A stretch of DNA of 64,000 bases from Solwaraspora sp. WMMA2056 (GTDB lineage Bacteria > Actinomycetota > Actinomycetes > Mycobacteriales > Micromonosporaceae): contig NZ_CP128360.1 in assembly GCF_030345095.1 (NCBI RefSeq), positions 6,696,001 through 6,760,000 of the forward strand, written 5' to 3'. Of this stretch, positions 1 through 8,253 are shown piece after piece. Numbering within the stretch: position 1 is the first letter of the stretch; each line of letters begins with the position of its first letter. A program made the position numbers and the translations under genes. Below the pieces are notes generated by a model. The model saw only the letters and a list, made by a program, of their open reading frames with translations, searched no databases and was not told the origin of the DNA.

Positions 1-31
1 TGGCTCGCGGCCTGACTGCAGCAGTGCCGCG

Positions 32-90
32 TCGATGTGAGGCTGAAACACGCTACGAGCGCGTCGTGAGGTATCTCAGCCTCACATCGA
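32..90. repeat. 15-bp perfect inverted repeat
   Basis: The arms TCGATGTGAGGCTGA (32-46) and TCAGCCTCACATCGA (76-90) are perfectly complementary, with a 29-nt loop. The arm sequence closely resembles the arm of the hairpin at 8317-8372. It could be a terminator for a gene left of the window, or a dispersed intergenic palindrome. Confidence 0.7.
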
Positions 91-110
91 TGAAGCGCTC
101 CGGCCCCGCC

Positions 111-175
111 ATGATCACTTGATGCTCTGCTGGGAGAATGTCGGCGTGTCGCCCAGCAGAGCGTTAAGTGATCAT
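111..175. repeat. 24-bp near-perfect inverted repeat over the GNAT gene start
   Basis: The arms at 111-134 (begins ATGATCACTT) and 152-175 (ends AAGTGATCAT) pair over 24 bp with two mismatches around a 17-nt loop (135-151). The hairpin covers every plausible start codon of the GNAT gene (119, 122, 146), and the candidate ribosome site GGGAG (132-136) lies at the top of the left arm. It could restrict translation or be a mobile palindromic unit. It also places a TTA leucine codon (164-166) in the reading frame. Confidence 0.75.
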
Positions 176-709
176 GACGAGCTACGGCCGGCACCGGCCC
201 ACGTACGCGAAGCCACGCTCGCCGACGCCGATCAGCTGACCGAGGTGCACACGCTGGCCCGCACCGCCTACTACACGGCGGCCGGTGGGCTGGACCCGGA
301 CGACCCGTCGCTGTCGTCGCCCGAGGCGTACGCCGAACGCCGTGCCGCCTGGGCGAAGGTTCTCACCTTGCCGGAGCTGTTCACCGTCGCCGCTGTCCTC
401 GACAGCCGGGTCGTCGGCTGCGCAGCGATGGGACCCGCCGCCGTCGGTCACGTCGACGCGGCCCACGTCGGCCAACTGCACCAGATCCACGTACTCCCCG
501 ACTGCTGGGGTCGGGGGATCGGCGGGCTGCTGCACGACGCCTTCGTCGCGTACCTGCACCGGACCGGTCGGACCGGTGGGGTGCTGGAGGCATGGGAGCG
601 TAACGCTCGGGCCCAGCGCTTCTACGCCGCTCGCGGCTGGCGGCCCGACGGCCACAGCCGCCCCGGCCCTGGCGACACCCGCTATCTCTACTTCCAGTTG
701 CACCGGTGA
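146..709 (+). CDS. GNAT-family N-acetyltransferase
   Basis: This is a single GNAT domain expected to transfer an acyl group from acyl-CoA to an unknown amine. The acyl-CoA binding segment reads HVLPDCWGRGIGGLLHDAF, matching the family pattern of hydrophobic strand followed by R/Q-x-x-G-x-G/A. The C-terminal part has the usual NARAQRFYAARGW signature. GTG at 146 is preferred because GGGAG lies about 10 bases upstream; TTG at 119 and ATG at 122 are in-frame alternatives. The domain proper begins well after codon 20, so all choices keep it intact. The 5' end lies inside a large hairpin and contains a TTA codon, which in actinomycetes can make translation depend on the bldA tRNA. Confidence 0.8.
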   Translation: MSPSRALSDHDELRPAPAHVREATLADADQLTEVHTLARTAYYTAAGGLDPDDPSLSSPEAYAERRAAWAKVLTLPELFTVAAVLDSRVVGCAAMGPAAVGHVDAAHVGQLHQIHVLPDCWGRGIGGLLHDAFVAYLHRTGRTGGVLEAWERNARAQRFYAARGWRPDGHSRPGPGDTRYLYFQLHR

Positions 710-725
710 CCGGTAACGTGCCGGC

Positions 726-1400
726 GTGAGCGAGCTTGTCGAGCGGCACACCGTCCTCGCCGTCGTCGTCGGATCCCGGGCGTACGGGCTGCACGGGCCG
801 GACTCCGACTACGACCGGCGCGGCGTGTACGTTGCCCCGACCCGAGCGTTCTGGCAGCTGGACAAGCCGCCCACCCACCTCGACGGGCCGGCGCCGGAGC
901 AGTTCTCCTGGGAGTTCGAACGCTTCTGCACCCTGGCGCTGCAGGGCAACCCGACCGTCCTGGAGGTGCTCTGGTCTCCGCTGATCGAGACGCTGCGCGA
1001 GGACGGCGACCAGTTGCTGGCGGCCCGGCAGGCGTTCCTGTCGACGCGACTCGCCCAGACGTACGGCGGCTACGCCCGTGACCAGCTCGACCGGGTGGCG
1101 GCCCGCCGCGAAAGCACCGGCGAAACGAACCACAAGCAGGCGATGCACATGATCCGGCTGCTGACCGCCGGTGCGCACGTGCTGCGGACCGGGCAGGTCC
1201 TGGTCGACGTGGGACCGTTGCGGGACCGGCTGCTCGACCTCCGGCGCGGCGAGCTGCCCTGGGCGTCGGTCACCGCGTGGGCAGCGGACCTGCTGGCCGA
1301 GCTCGACGACGCTGCGGCCGGCACCGCACTACCGGAACAACCCGACCGGGCCGCCGTCGACCGGCTGCTCATCGCCGTACGGGAAAGAAACCTGGGGTAA
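726..1400 (+). CDS. Polymerase-beta-type nucleotidyltransferase (YcgL/RlaP-like)
   Basis: The N-terminus carries the nucleotidyltransferase signature G16-S17-R-A-Y-G followed by D26-S-D28-Y-D30, the metal-binding acidic pair of the polymerase-beta superfamily. Length (224 aa) and the helical C-terminal half fit the family of predicted nucleotidyltransferases that includes RlaP, the RNA-ligase-associated polymerase described from comparative genomics of RNA repair. It starts with GTG 16 bases after the GNAT stop. The next two genes are an ADP-ribosylglycohydrolase and a P-loop kinase-like protein, so a role in repair or modification of RNA ends or nucleotides is plausible. The substrate cannot be read from the sequence. 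Confidence 0.8.
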   Translation: MSELVERHTVLAVVVGSRAYGLHGPDSDYDRRGVYVAPTRAFWQLDKPPTHLDGPAPEQFSWEFERFCTLALQGNPTVLEVLWSPLIETLREDGDQLLAARQAFLSTRLAQTYGGYARDQLDRVAARRESTGETNHKQAMHMIRLLTAGAHVLRTGQVLVDVGPLRDRLLDLRRGELPWASVTAWAADLLAELDDAAAGTALPEQPDRAAVDRLLIAVRERNLG

Positions 1401-1480
1401 CCGTCGACGTCCCGCCACGGGCGCAGGATGACAGCCAGGGCTACCGGGCCGCCGCCGCAACTGGCAGAGTCTGCGTCAAC

Positions 1481-2377
1481 ATGACGTCGCTCGACCTCTG
1501 CTCCGACAGTCTTGACGGGCTTTCCGTCGGTGATGCCCTCGGCGCCCAGTTCTTCGTCCCCGGCACCAGCTTTGCCGCTCTACTCGACGGGGTTCCGCCG
1601 GCCGGGCCGTGGCCGTGGACCGACGACACCGAGATGGCCTGCTCGATCGTCGCCGAGTTGCGCGAGCACGACGGCATCGACCAGGACCACCTGGCGGCCC
1701 GGTTCGCCGAGCACTTCGAGCCGTACCGGGGCTACGGTGCCGGCGCGGTGGTCCTGCTGCGCCAGGTCCGCCAGGGCGTCGCCTGGCGGGACGCCGCCGG
1801 CGCGGCGTTCGACGGCCAGGGATCGATGGGCAACGGCGCAGCGATGCGGGTCGCCCCGCTCGGCGCCTTCCACGCCGGCGACAACCGTACGGCCGCTCTG
1901 CAGGCCTGGCGGTCGGCGGAGGTCACCCACGCCCACCCCGACGCCGTCCTGGGCGCGGTGGCGGTCGCCGTCGCGGCGGCCGAAGCCGGCTGGTCCCGGC
2001 TGACCCGGTCGCGGCCCGAGCCTGCCGAACTGCTCGACGTGGTGCTGGCCCACCTGATCGACGGCCGACTGCACGCAGGGATCGTCCGGGCCAGACGGTT
2101 GCTGGGGGTCAGCGTCGCCGAGGCGGCGTACGAGTTGGGCAACGGGTCGCAGGTGCTGGCCTTCGACACCGTTCCGTTCGCGTTGTGGGTCGCCGCTACC
2201 CGGCTCGCCGACTACCCGGCGGCGATCCACGCCTGCGTCGAGGCCGGCGGTGACGTCGACACGACCGCGGCGATCGTCGGTGGCGTCGTGGCCGCGTACA
2301 CCGGCTCCGGACCGGGCGGGATCCCGGCGGAGTGGCTGGCCCGCCGCGAGCCGCTCCCCGACCACGTACGCCGATGA
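1481..2377 (+). CDS. ADP-ribosylglycohydrolase family protein
   Basis: It resembles the DraG/ARH family, which hydrolyses ADP-ribose from protein or nucleic-acid targets using two magnesium ions. Visible motifs are GDALG (residues 17-21), the metal-binding TDDTEM (47-52), NGAAMR near residue 122, and GGDVDTTAAI near the C-terminus, in the order expected for the family. Length (298 aa) is typical. ATG 1481 is chosen because the DraG fold begins within ten residues of it; the longer in-frame extension upstream only reads across the previous gene. It overlaps the next gene by 4 bases (ATGA), so the two are translationally coupled. Confidence 0.88.
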   Translation: MTSLDLCSDSLDGLSVGDALGAQFFVPGTSFAALLDGVPPAGPWPWTDDTEMACSIVAELREHDGIDQDHLAARFAEHFEPYRGYGAGAVVLLRQVRQGVAWRDAAGAAFDGQGSMGNGAAMRVAPLGAFHAGDNRTAALQAWRSAEVTHAHPDAVLGAVAVAVAAAEAGWSRLTRSRPEPAELLDVVLAHLIDGRLHAGIVRARRLLGVSVAEAAYELGNGSQVLAFDTVPFALWVAATRLADYPAAIHACVEAGGDVDTTAAIVGGVVAAYTGSGPGGIPAEWLARREPLPDHVRR

Positions 2378-2973
2378 CGTCCCTGCCTGCCATGCAGCGA
2401 TCAGCGGATCCGGCTGACACGGCGGTCAACAACATCGTCCTCGTCACCGGCGAGGAGGGCGCCGGCAAGTCGACGATCCTGCGTGCGCTGCTCCCCTGCA
2501 CGACTGACGGCACGCGGGTCGACGCCGAGGACATCGGGCAGACCAACCCGTGCCCAATGGACGACGGGTTCTTCGATCTGCTCCGACGCAACATCGCAGC
2601 CCTGGTGACAAACTTCTGGGCTGCCGGCTATGTCAATGTCCTCACCGGCAGCTTCCTGCGCGACTACGACGACTATCGCGCGTTCCGGCAACTCCTGCCG
2701 CCTCAGACGGCGGTGTTCCTGGTCGAGTTGCTGGTCGACCGAGCCGTACGCGACCAGCGCCGGCTCACCCGGGCGAAGCGGACGACACAGCGATGGCGCG
2801 ACCGGGTCGATTTGATCCCGGAAGATCGGACCATCCGCGAGGCTCTCGATGCCGACTACCGCTACATCGGCATCGACACGACAACATTGGACGTTGCCGA
2901 GACCGTACGGCGGATCATGGATGAGATCCCGGAGATCTACGTCCCGCCGATGCGGTGTCGACCGGCTCAGTAG
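2374..2973 (+). CDS. P-loop NTPase, kinase-like
   Basis: The N-terminus has a clear Walker A motif, GEEGAGKST (residues 26-34), after a hydrophobic strand. A basic lid-like segment (VRDQRRLTRAKRTTQRW) lies near residue 130, as in small nucleotide or shikimate kinase-type folds. The 199-aa size fits such kinases, but I cannot identify the substrate. ATG 2374 overlaps the ADP-ribosylglycohydrolase stop by 4 bases; ATG 2392 is an in-frame alternative. Translational coupling with a glycohydrolase and a nucleotidyltransferase suggests these act on a common substrate, for example as a polynucleotide or nucleotide kinase. That is inference. Confidence 0.7.
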   Translation: MTSLPAMQRSADPADTAVNNIVLVTGEEGAGKSTILRALLPCTTDGTRVDAEDIGQTNPCPMDDGFFDLLRRNIAALVTNFWAAGYVNVLTGSFLRDYDDYRAFRQLLPPQTAVFLVELLVDRAVRDQRRLTRAKRTTQRWRDRVDLIPEDRTIREALDADYRYIGIDTTTLDVAETVRRIMDEIPEIYVPPMRCRPAQ

Positions 2974-2997
2974 TGGTCGGACCGAACCAGAACCTGG

Positions 2998-4077
2998 CTA
3001 CCGCATCGCATCGAGGGCACTGGCGAGAACGCTGGCGGCGTCGGGCCGGGAGAAGTCACATACTATAAGGAAACCGGACGGACTGCTGAGCGTGAGGCGG
3101 CTGTACAGCATCACCGGCAGTTGACGGTTGTCCTTGTAGCGTCGGTCGGGACCGCCCCTGGCATTGGCGTACTGCCAGGTGGTGCCGATCATCCGTGAGT
3201 CGCCGGGGACCGGTCCGTCCTCGATGAACCGTTGCTGTTGCGCGTGCACCTGCAGCATCGGGTACGGCAGTTCGGCGTACCGGCTGCCGTCACGGATCAG
3301 GACACGATCCGGCAGGAAGTGCACAGCACGGCTTCCGCTACTCAGCGTCGGTACGGCGATGTTGGTCACCAGGACCGGCGGACCGGCGACGGTCAGCCCG
3401 GCGGGGCTGCGCTGGATAAGGCTGCCGGCACCGGCGTTGACCTTCCGCTGGTACGGCGTGACCAGACTCCCCTGCGCCGCCACATGCCAACGGCCGTGTG
3501 ACTGGGCGGCGTATGCGTGGGCAGCGGTGAGCGCACCGAACCGGACGGCCGGCTGATCGTCGACCTGGTAGAAGGTGACGACTGCGCGGCGCGCGGCGTC
3601 GCGCAGGTAGATCCATACGACAGCGGGCGCGCCGATCAACAGCAGTCCAAGCCCGAACGGCATCGTCAGCAGCGCCACGAGGCCGATCAGGCCAGCGGCG
3701 TACGGCCAGAGTGCGACACGGCGTTGGGCGGTGGCGATCTGCGCGACCAACTCGGAGGGGTGTACGGCGACGAGTTGCTGGACGGGCGTGCCGCTGAGGT
3801 CCTGCATCGCGACCGCCGCGGTTGGCGATGACCCTGGCGGCGGAAACTGGGTCGGGCCGTGACCGGCCTGGTGAACCATCGCTGGAGGTCGCCGGGCCGG
3901 CTGTCGGGCGGTGGCATAGTGGACGCCACGCCCGCCGATCCGCACATAGTTGCCACTCGGCCCGGAACCGACCCGGAACCCGGGGACGCCCACCGAGACG
4001 CCAATACCGGACGGGGACAGGTTGAACCGGAACGACCCGGCTTTCAGGCTGGTACGCAGGTAGATGCTCATGGTCAT
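2998..4077 (-). CDS. DUF4236 domain protein
   Basis: The first 45 residues match the DUF4236 pattern: a short basic start, FRFNLSPSGIGVSVGVPGFR, then G-P-x-G-N-Y-V-R-I-G-G-R-G. After a proline-rich linker there are two adjacent hydrophobic stretches (GLIGLVALL and LGLLLIGAPAVVW), probably a membrane hairpin, then a longer C-terminal domain ending near the conserved-looking GGPDRRYKDNRQLPV. ATG 4077 is chosen because the DUF4236 motif starts there, with CAGGGG just upstream; ATG 4071 is an alternative. It lies 8 bases after the stop of the GIY-YIG gene, so the two form an operon. Function is unknown. Confidence 0.8.
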   Translation of the reverse strand: MTMSIYLRTSLKAGSFRFNLSPSGIGVSVGVPGFRVGSGPSGNYVRIGGRGVHYATARQPARRPPAMVHQAGHGPTQFPPPGSSPTAAVAMQDLSGTPVQQLVAVHPSELVAQIATAQRRVALWPYAAGLIGLVALLTMPFGLGLLLIGAPAVVWIYLRDAARRAVVTFYQVDDQPAVRFGALTAAHAYAAQSHGRWHVAAQGSLVTPYQRKVNAGAGSLIQRSPAGLTVAGPPVLVTNIAVPTLSSGSRAVHFLPDRVLIRDGSRYAELPYPMLQVHAQQQRFIEDGPVPGDSRMIGTTWQYANARGGPDRRYKDNRQLPVMLYSRLTLSSPSGFLIVCDFSRPDAASVLASALDAMR

Positions 4078-4085
4078 CCCCTGGA

Positions 4086-5762
4086 TCAGCCGGCGACCGG
4101 CGTCAAGAGCGAGGAATGATGGGCCACTGGCTGGGTCTGCTGCTGGTGTGCGCCGCTGGCCCGCCATTCAAGAGCTTCGGCACGCTCGTGGTAGGCCAGC
4201 AGGTGCTGGCCGGCGATCTCCTGCAGCAGGTCGCGGACCTGCGCGGGGTCGGCGTAGAAGAACTCCCGACGGTGATTCACCTTGTTCACCCGCTGCTCGG
4301 CTAGTGCGTTGTGCAGCTTGGCCTCCAGCCCGACCGCGTCCTCGCTGAAGATCAGCGCGTGAGTGTCGAACTTGAACGGCACTGAGGCGTCGCCGAGCTC
4401 CCGAACCCGGTCCTCGGGGTCAAGGCGCCGCGTCATCCCGATCTTGACCATCCTCGGCCCGAACGCGCCAATGTTCGAGATGACGTAGACATAGCCGGCC
4501 CGAACATTCGCCGCGCGTTCCTCGACCCCGGCGATCGCCTCACCGATCTCGCACAGTTTGGCCGCCAGCTCGGCGGCCCCCGCGTCGTCACCCTTCGCCT
4601 GCAGTTTGGCGAGCGCGGCCTGGTAGTGGGACTGCTCTTTGGCCAGTCGCGCCTTCTCGCGTTCCAACTCAGCGGTTGCCGCCCGTTCCTCCCGCTGCCG
4701 CTCGCGTTCCTCGCGGATCCGTTCCTTCTCCTCCTCCAGCTTGGCACGGTAGTCGGCAGTCAGGTCGATCTCGTACGCTCGCAGCCGGTGATACTCTGGG
4801 TCGATCCGGATCCCCATGGTCTTACCGAGCTTCGCGATCGTATTGGCGACCTTGTCGAGACGCTCGACGGTCGTGTGACGTCGATGCGGCTGCACTCGCG
4901 ATACGCAACTGTCCGCCTCGGCGTTGTACGCGCGCAGCATCAGTTTGGTGTATTCGCGGACCATCTTGCGTCCCTCGGCGGCGGAGCCGTTCACCGTCCA
5001 GCCGTTGTTGGCCTGCACCGCCGTGCCGCCCCGGGCCATCGACTTGACCCGGTCCGACAGGTCTGCCAGTTGGGTCTTGTAGGCCAGTGCATCAGCCAGC
5101 GGATGCCGATACTGGTAGATGCCGACCTCCTGAAGCTCGGCGTCCTCGGAAGTGCGGACGAGTTCGGCACGCAGCCGAGCGAGCTGACCATGCAGCATGC
5201 GTTGCTCGGCCTGAAGCTGCTGCACCTGAGTCTGCAGCGCGGATGCCTCGTTGGCCACGGCGGTGGGGTCAAGCCCGAGCAACGTGGTCAGCTGTCGACG
5301 TAGTTCCTCGTTCTCCTCCTCCAGCTGCTTCTTCCCGCCGAACAGGCCACCTCGGCCGCTTCGTTGCACCGGCCGGATGATGTTCGGTCCGGTGCCCGTC
5401 GACACCGTAGGCGCAGCCACGATGGCCGCTGGGGGAACGGCCGCTGGCGGTTCGGCGGATGCGCGGCCGGGGTAGGTCGACAGGCCAGCCTGGGCAGGGT
5501 GCTCGACCGACGCGGAGTGGTCGATGTGCGCCGGTGTGGTGGTTGTTGTCGCTGGCCCGGGAATGACCGGCGGATGCGCGGCCGAAGGGTCCGCCAGCGG
5601 CATGTCCTTGGTCTGCCCTGTCGGCGTCTCTGTAGGGATCCACCAGTTCCAGTCCAGCGGCGCGGCAGGCCATGTCGGATCGGGTTTCCACCCTGCTGGT
5701 GGCACCCATTGTGGCGGCGGTACAGGCCAGCCGGGCGGCGTGTTGAAACGATACGTCGACAT
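4086..5762 (-). CDS. DUF4041 / T5orf172 (GIY-YIG-type) protein
   Basis: The domain order is: an N-terminal tryptophan/proline-rich stretch resembling DUF2510-like surface tails (PPGWPVPPPQWVPPAGW), a proline/alanine linker, a coiled coil (about residues 140-205), the DUF4041 region (about 205-330), a charged coiled coil rich in EEKERIREERER, and a C-terminal T5orf172 nuclease-like domain starting at GYVYVISNIGAFGPRMVKIG. The Y-V-Y...K-I-G-M-T-R core fits the GIY-YIG fold. DUF4041 with T5orf172 is a combination known mostly from phages and their hosts. ATG 5762 follows CGGAGG. It is the first gene of a two-gene operon with DUF4236. Confidence 0.82.
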   Translation of the reverse strand: MSTYRFNTPPGWPVPPPQWVPPAGWKPDPTWPAAPLDWNWWIPTETPTGQTKDMPLADPSAAHPPVIPGPATTTTTPAHIDHSASVEHPAQAGLSTYPGRASAEPPAAVPPAAIVAAPTVSTGTGPNIIRPVQRSGRGGLFGGKKQLEEENEELRRQLTTLLGLDPTAVANEASALQTQVQQLQAEQRMLHGQLARLRAELVRTSEDAELQEVGIYQYRHPLADALAYKTQLADLSDRVKSMARGGTAVQANNGWTVNGSAAEGRKMVREYTKLMLRAYNAEADSCVSRVQPHRRHTTVERLDKVANTIAKLGKTMGIRIDPEYHRLRAYEIDLTADYRAKLEEEKERIREERERQREERAATAELEREKARLAKEQSHYQAALAKLQAKGDDAGAAELAAKLCEIGEAIAGVEERAANVRAGYVYVISNIGAFGPRMVKIGMTRRLDPEDRVRELGDASVPFKFDTHALIFSEDAVGLEAKLHNALAEQRVNKVNHRREFFYADPAQVRDLLQEIAGQHLLAYHERAEALEWRASGAHQQQTQPVAHHSSLLTPVAG

Positions 5763-5994
5763 CTCCGGCCCTCCGATGATCCACCACCTGCTACAAGGCG
5801 ACTGACCTTACCCATGGTGAATCCCGCCGGCCATCGCCTATCTGGACAGTGGGATCAACGCCTTCGTATGGCGGATCAGGAAACTGGATGTCCTTGCTCG
5901 ACGATCATTGGGTCCCGGTCCGTTATTGGCTGATGTTCGCCAATGGGGCCGGGTCGGCTTTCTGTCCAACCTCTACGGCAGGCCGGGCCGGCTC

Positions 5995-6858
5995 CTACCT
6001 GGTTGCCCGTTCGGCGCTGAGTGCGGCGTTGCGGAACAGCATGGCGACGGTGGTCGGTCCGACACCGCCGACGCGAGGTGTGATCGCGGACGCCACCTCG
6101 GCGCAGGTCTCGTCGACATCTGGCAGGAGCCGGCGTCCGGCGTACCGGACACCAGCGCCGATCACCACCGCGCCGGGCCGGACGTGCTCCGGCTGGACGA
6201 TGCCCGGTACGCCGGCCGCCGCGATGAGGATTTCGGCGCGGCGGGTGTAGCGAGGCCAGTCAGCCACCCCGGTGTGCACCACCGTCACTGCGGCGTTGGC
6301 GGTCGGCCGTTTCTGGGCCAGCAGCATGGCCAGCGGGCGGCCGAGGGTGGCGCCGCGGCCGAGGATGACCACTTCCCGGCCGGCGACCGGGATCCGGTAG
6401 TGGGCCAGCAGCGCCTCGATCCCGGCCGGGGTGCACGGCACGGGTCCCGGCAGGCCGACGGCGAGCCGACCCATGTTGAGTGGATGCATGCCGTCGACGT
6501 CCTTGTCCGGGTCGAGGCTCTGCAGGGCGGCGTCGTAGTCGAGGTGGCCCGGGATCGGGTACTGGATCAGAACGGCGTGCACCGCGCGGTCGGCGTTGAA
6601 CCCGGCGATCACGTCGAGCAGGTCGTCCTGGGTTGCGGCGCCAGGCAGGTGCCGGTGCGGCGAGTCGAAGCCAAGTTCGGCGGCCTGTCGCTGCTTGATC
6701 CGGATGTAGCCGGCGCTGGCGTCGTCGTCGCCGACCAGAATGGTGGCGAGGCTGGGCGTGACACCACGTTCGCGCAAGGCGGACACCCGCCGGGCGACGT
6801 CGGCGAGTACAGCCTCGGCCACCGGCGCGCCGGGCAACAGTCGAGCAGTCGTGGGCAT
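5995..6858 (-). CDS. folD: Methylenetetrahydrofolate dehydrogenase/cyclohydrolase FolD
   Basis: This bifunctional enzyme interconverts 5,10-methylene-, 5,10-methenyl- and 10-formyl-tetrahydrofolate using NADP, feeding purine and formyl-methionine synthesis. Catalytic residues are visible: Y51 and K55 in YIRIK, Q99 in IQYPIP, and D122 in DKDVDG. Other motifs are PCTPAGI, the nucleotide-binding GRGATLGRP (more usually GRSxxVGxP) and PRVGGVGPTTVAML. Length (287 aa) is normal. ATG 6858 is chosen because GAGAGGA sits 5 bases upstream and the family begins there. It stands alone on the minus strand. Confidence 0.93.
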   Translation of the reverse strand: MPTTARLLPGAPVAEAVLADVARRVSALRERGVTPSLATILVGDDDASAGYIRIKQRQAAELGFDSPHRHLPGAATQDDLLDVIAGFNADRAVHAVLIQYPIPGHLDYDAALQSLDPDKDVDGMHPLNMGRLAVGLPGPVPCTPAGIEALLAHYRIPVAGREVVILGRGATLGRPLAMLLAQKRPTANAAVTVVHTGVADWPRYTRRAEILIAAAGVPGIVQPEHVRPGAVVIGAGVRYAGRRLLPDVDETCAEVASAITPRVGGVGPTTVAMLFRNAALSAERATR

Positions 6859-7032
6859 GGGAGTCCTCTCGGACGGGAGCCCAGGCGGTCGACTCCCGTG
6901 GCCGGCTCCCCGATGGTCCACCATCCCCGTGCCGCCAGTCGCACTGACGACGAGGATACCGAGGCCGGCGCGCTGCGTACTCCCCCGCTGGCGGCCGCTC
7001 GTGCCGGCGGCCGCCGCAGGGTCGACGGCTTC

Positions 7033-7470
7033 TCACCGACGGCGTCGGATCTTTTCCAGTCGGGTGGCGGCGGCCACCACCGGAGGCCGGGTGAAGCCGG
7101 GAGAAGAGTGGCCGTGCTGGAAGGCCGAGGCACGCAGCTCGGTGCCGTCGCGGCGGCGTACCCAGAGTCCTTCGTCGTCGTGGCCGAACCGGTCTATCTC
7201 CGGCCAGGGTAGCCGCACGGCCCGGAGCCAGTTGACCAGCACGACGTACTCCGGGTGGGCTTCGACGCGCAGAAACACGCTGCGCGCGGCGGCGGCGAAC
7301 GTCACCGCCGCTCCGGACGACGCGGCCAGGACGGTCCAGCCCTCTTCATCGACCGCGGCCGCCAACAGGCACGCGGAAGCCGCGCTGAGGGCCAGGAACC
7401 ACATCAGGCGTTGCCAGACCGGTGGGTAGAGCGCGACAGGCACGCCTACCAGGGTGTCGGGTGCGGGCAA
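7033..7470 (-). CDS. Small membrane protein with PH-like domain
   Basis: It has two hydrophobic segments near the N-terminus (about residues 20-40 and 45-62), followed by a compact beta-rich region (RVEAHPEYVVLVNWLRAVRLPWPEIDRFG) typical of short bacterial PH-like domains. The C-terminus is basic. The listed start is TTG; GTG at 7443 is an in-frame alternative and neither has a good ribosome site. Such proteins sit in the membrane with unknown role. Confidence 0.6.
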   Translation of the reverse strand: MPAPDTLVGVPVALYPPVWQRLMWFLALSAASACLLAAAVDEEGWTVLAASSGAAVTFAAAARSVFLRVEAHPEYVVLVNWLRAVRLPWPEIDRFGHDDEGLWVRRRDGTELRASAFQHGHSSPGFTRPPVVAAATRLEKIRRRR

Positions 7471-7561
7471 ACGCGCGGCGTTCGCGGTTTCCGCGACCTC
7501 TAGCTCAGCTCGCCGAGCGCCCCACTGTCTGACTCCGGAAGCTCCGCGTCGAGGTCAGGGG

Positions 7562-7954
7562 TCAGGCCGGGCTGACCAGTTGGATGAGATTGCCGCAGGT
7601 GTCGTCGAGTACCGCGCCGACGAACGGGCCCATCGGCGTGGGGGTCTGGATGAAGGTGACCCCGTCGGCCTGTAGCACCCGGTAGGCCTCCTCGACGTCG
7701 TCCACGGCGAACGAGGCCGCCGGGATGCCCTGCTCGGCAAGCGCCTGCTTGTACGCCTGGGCGGCCGGGTTCTCGTCGGGCTCCAGCAGCAGTTCGACGC
7801 CGTCCGGGGCGTCGGCGCCGACCACGGTGAGCCAGCGGTGTTCCCCGACCGGGAAGTCGGTCTTGGGGACGAAGCCGAGCTTGTCGGTGTAGAAGGCGAG
7901 CGCCTTGGCCTGGTCGTCGACGAAGACGCTGGTCACGTAGATGCGGGCTTTCAT
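7562..7954 (-). CDS. VOC-family (glyoxalase-like) protein
   Basis: The 130-aa protein has the two beta-alpha-beta-beta-beta halves of the vicinal oxygen chelate fold: VTSVFVDDQAKALAFYTDKLGF at the start and ASFAVDDVEEAYRVLQADGVTF in the middle, ending CGNLIQLVSP. These proteins are often fosfomycin or bleomycin resistance proteins, dioxygenases or glyoxalases; the substrate is not evident. It overlaps the upstream ArsR gene by 4 bases (ATGA), implying co-expression and control by that repressor. Confidence 0.85.
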   Translation of the reverse strand: MKARIYVTSVFVDDQAKALAFYTDKLGFVPKTDFPVGEHRWLTVVGADAPDGVELLLEPDENPAAQAYKQALAEQGIPAASFAVDDVEEAYRVLQADGVTFIQTPTPMGPFVGAVLDDTCGNLIQLVSPA

Positions 7955-8253
7955 GTCTTCTCCTCATCGCTGAGCGGCCACCGCTCGATGATCGAGCGCA
8001 GCGGCCGGGTGTCGAGGTAGTGGAGTTTGGTGCGGCCGACCCGTTCGCAGCGGACGAGTCCGGCCTCCTCCAGCACGGTTAGGTGCTGCGAGATCGCCTG
8101 CCGGGTGGAGGTGGTGCCGTGTTCGGTGAGCAGGCGGGTGCAGATCTCGAACAGGCTCATCCCGCCCTTGCGGGCGAGCTCGTCCATGATCCGTCGCCGG
8201 GTCGGGTCGGCGAGTGCCCGGTAGAGGACCGCCACCCGCCCCACAATAGGCAA
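7951..8253 (-). CDS. ArsR-family transcriptional repressor
   Basis: This is a 100-aa winged-helix protein with the ArsR pattern: LADPTRRRIMDELARKGG, the recognition-helix region TSTRQAISQHLTVLEEAGLV, and the wing RVGRTKLHYL. No clustered cysteines for metal sensing are visible, so it is more likely one of the non-metal ArsR regulators that control a neighbouring VOC or SRPBCC gene. The start may be TTG 8253 or GTG 8244; neither has a clear Shine-Dalgarno. A palindrome overlaps the TTG codon, which suits autoregulation and may favour the GTG start. Confidence 0.85.
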   Translation of the reverse strand: MPIVGRVAVLYRALADPTRRRIMDELARKGGMSLFEICTRLLTEHGTTSTRQAISQHLTVLEEAGLVRCERVGRTKLHYLDTRPLRSIIERWPLSDEEKT

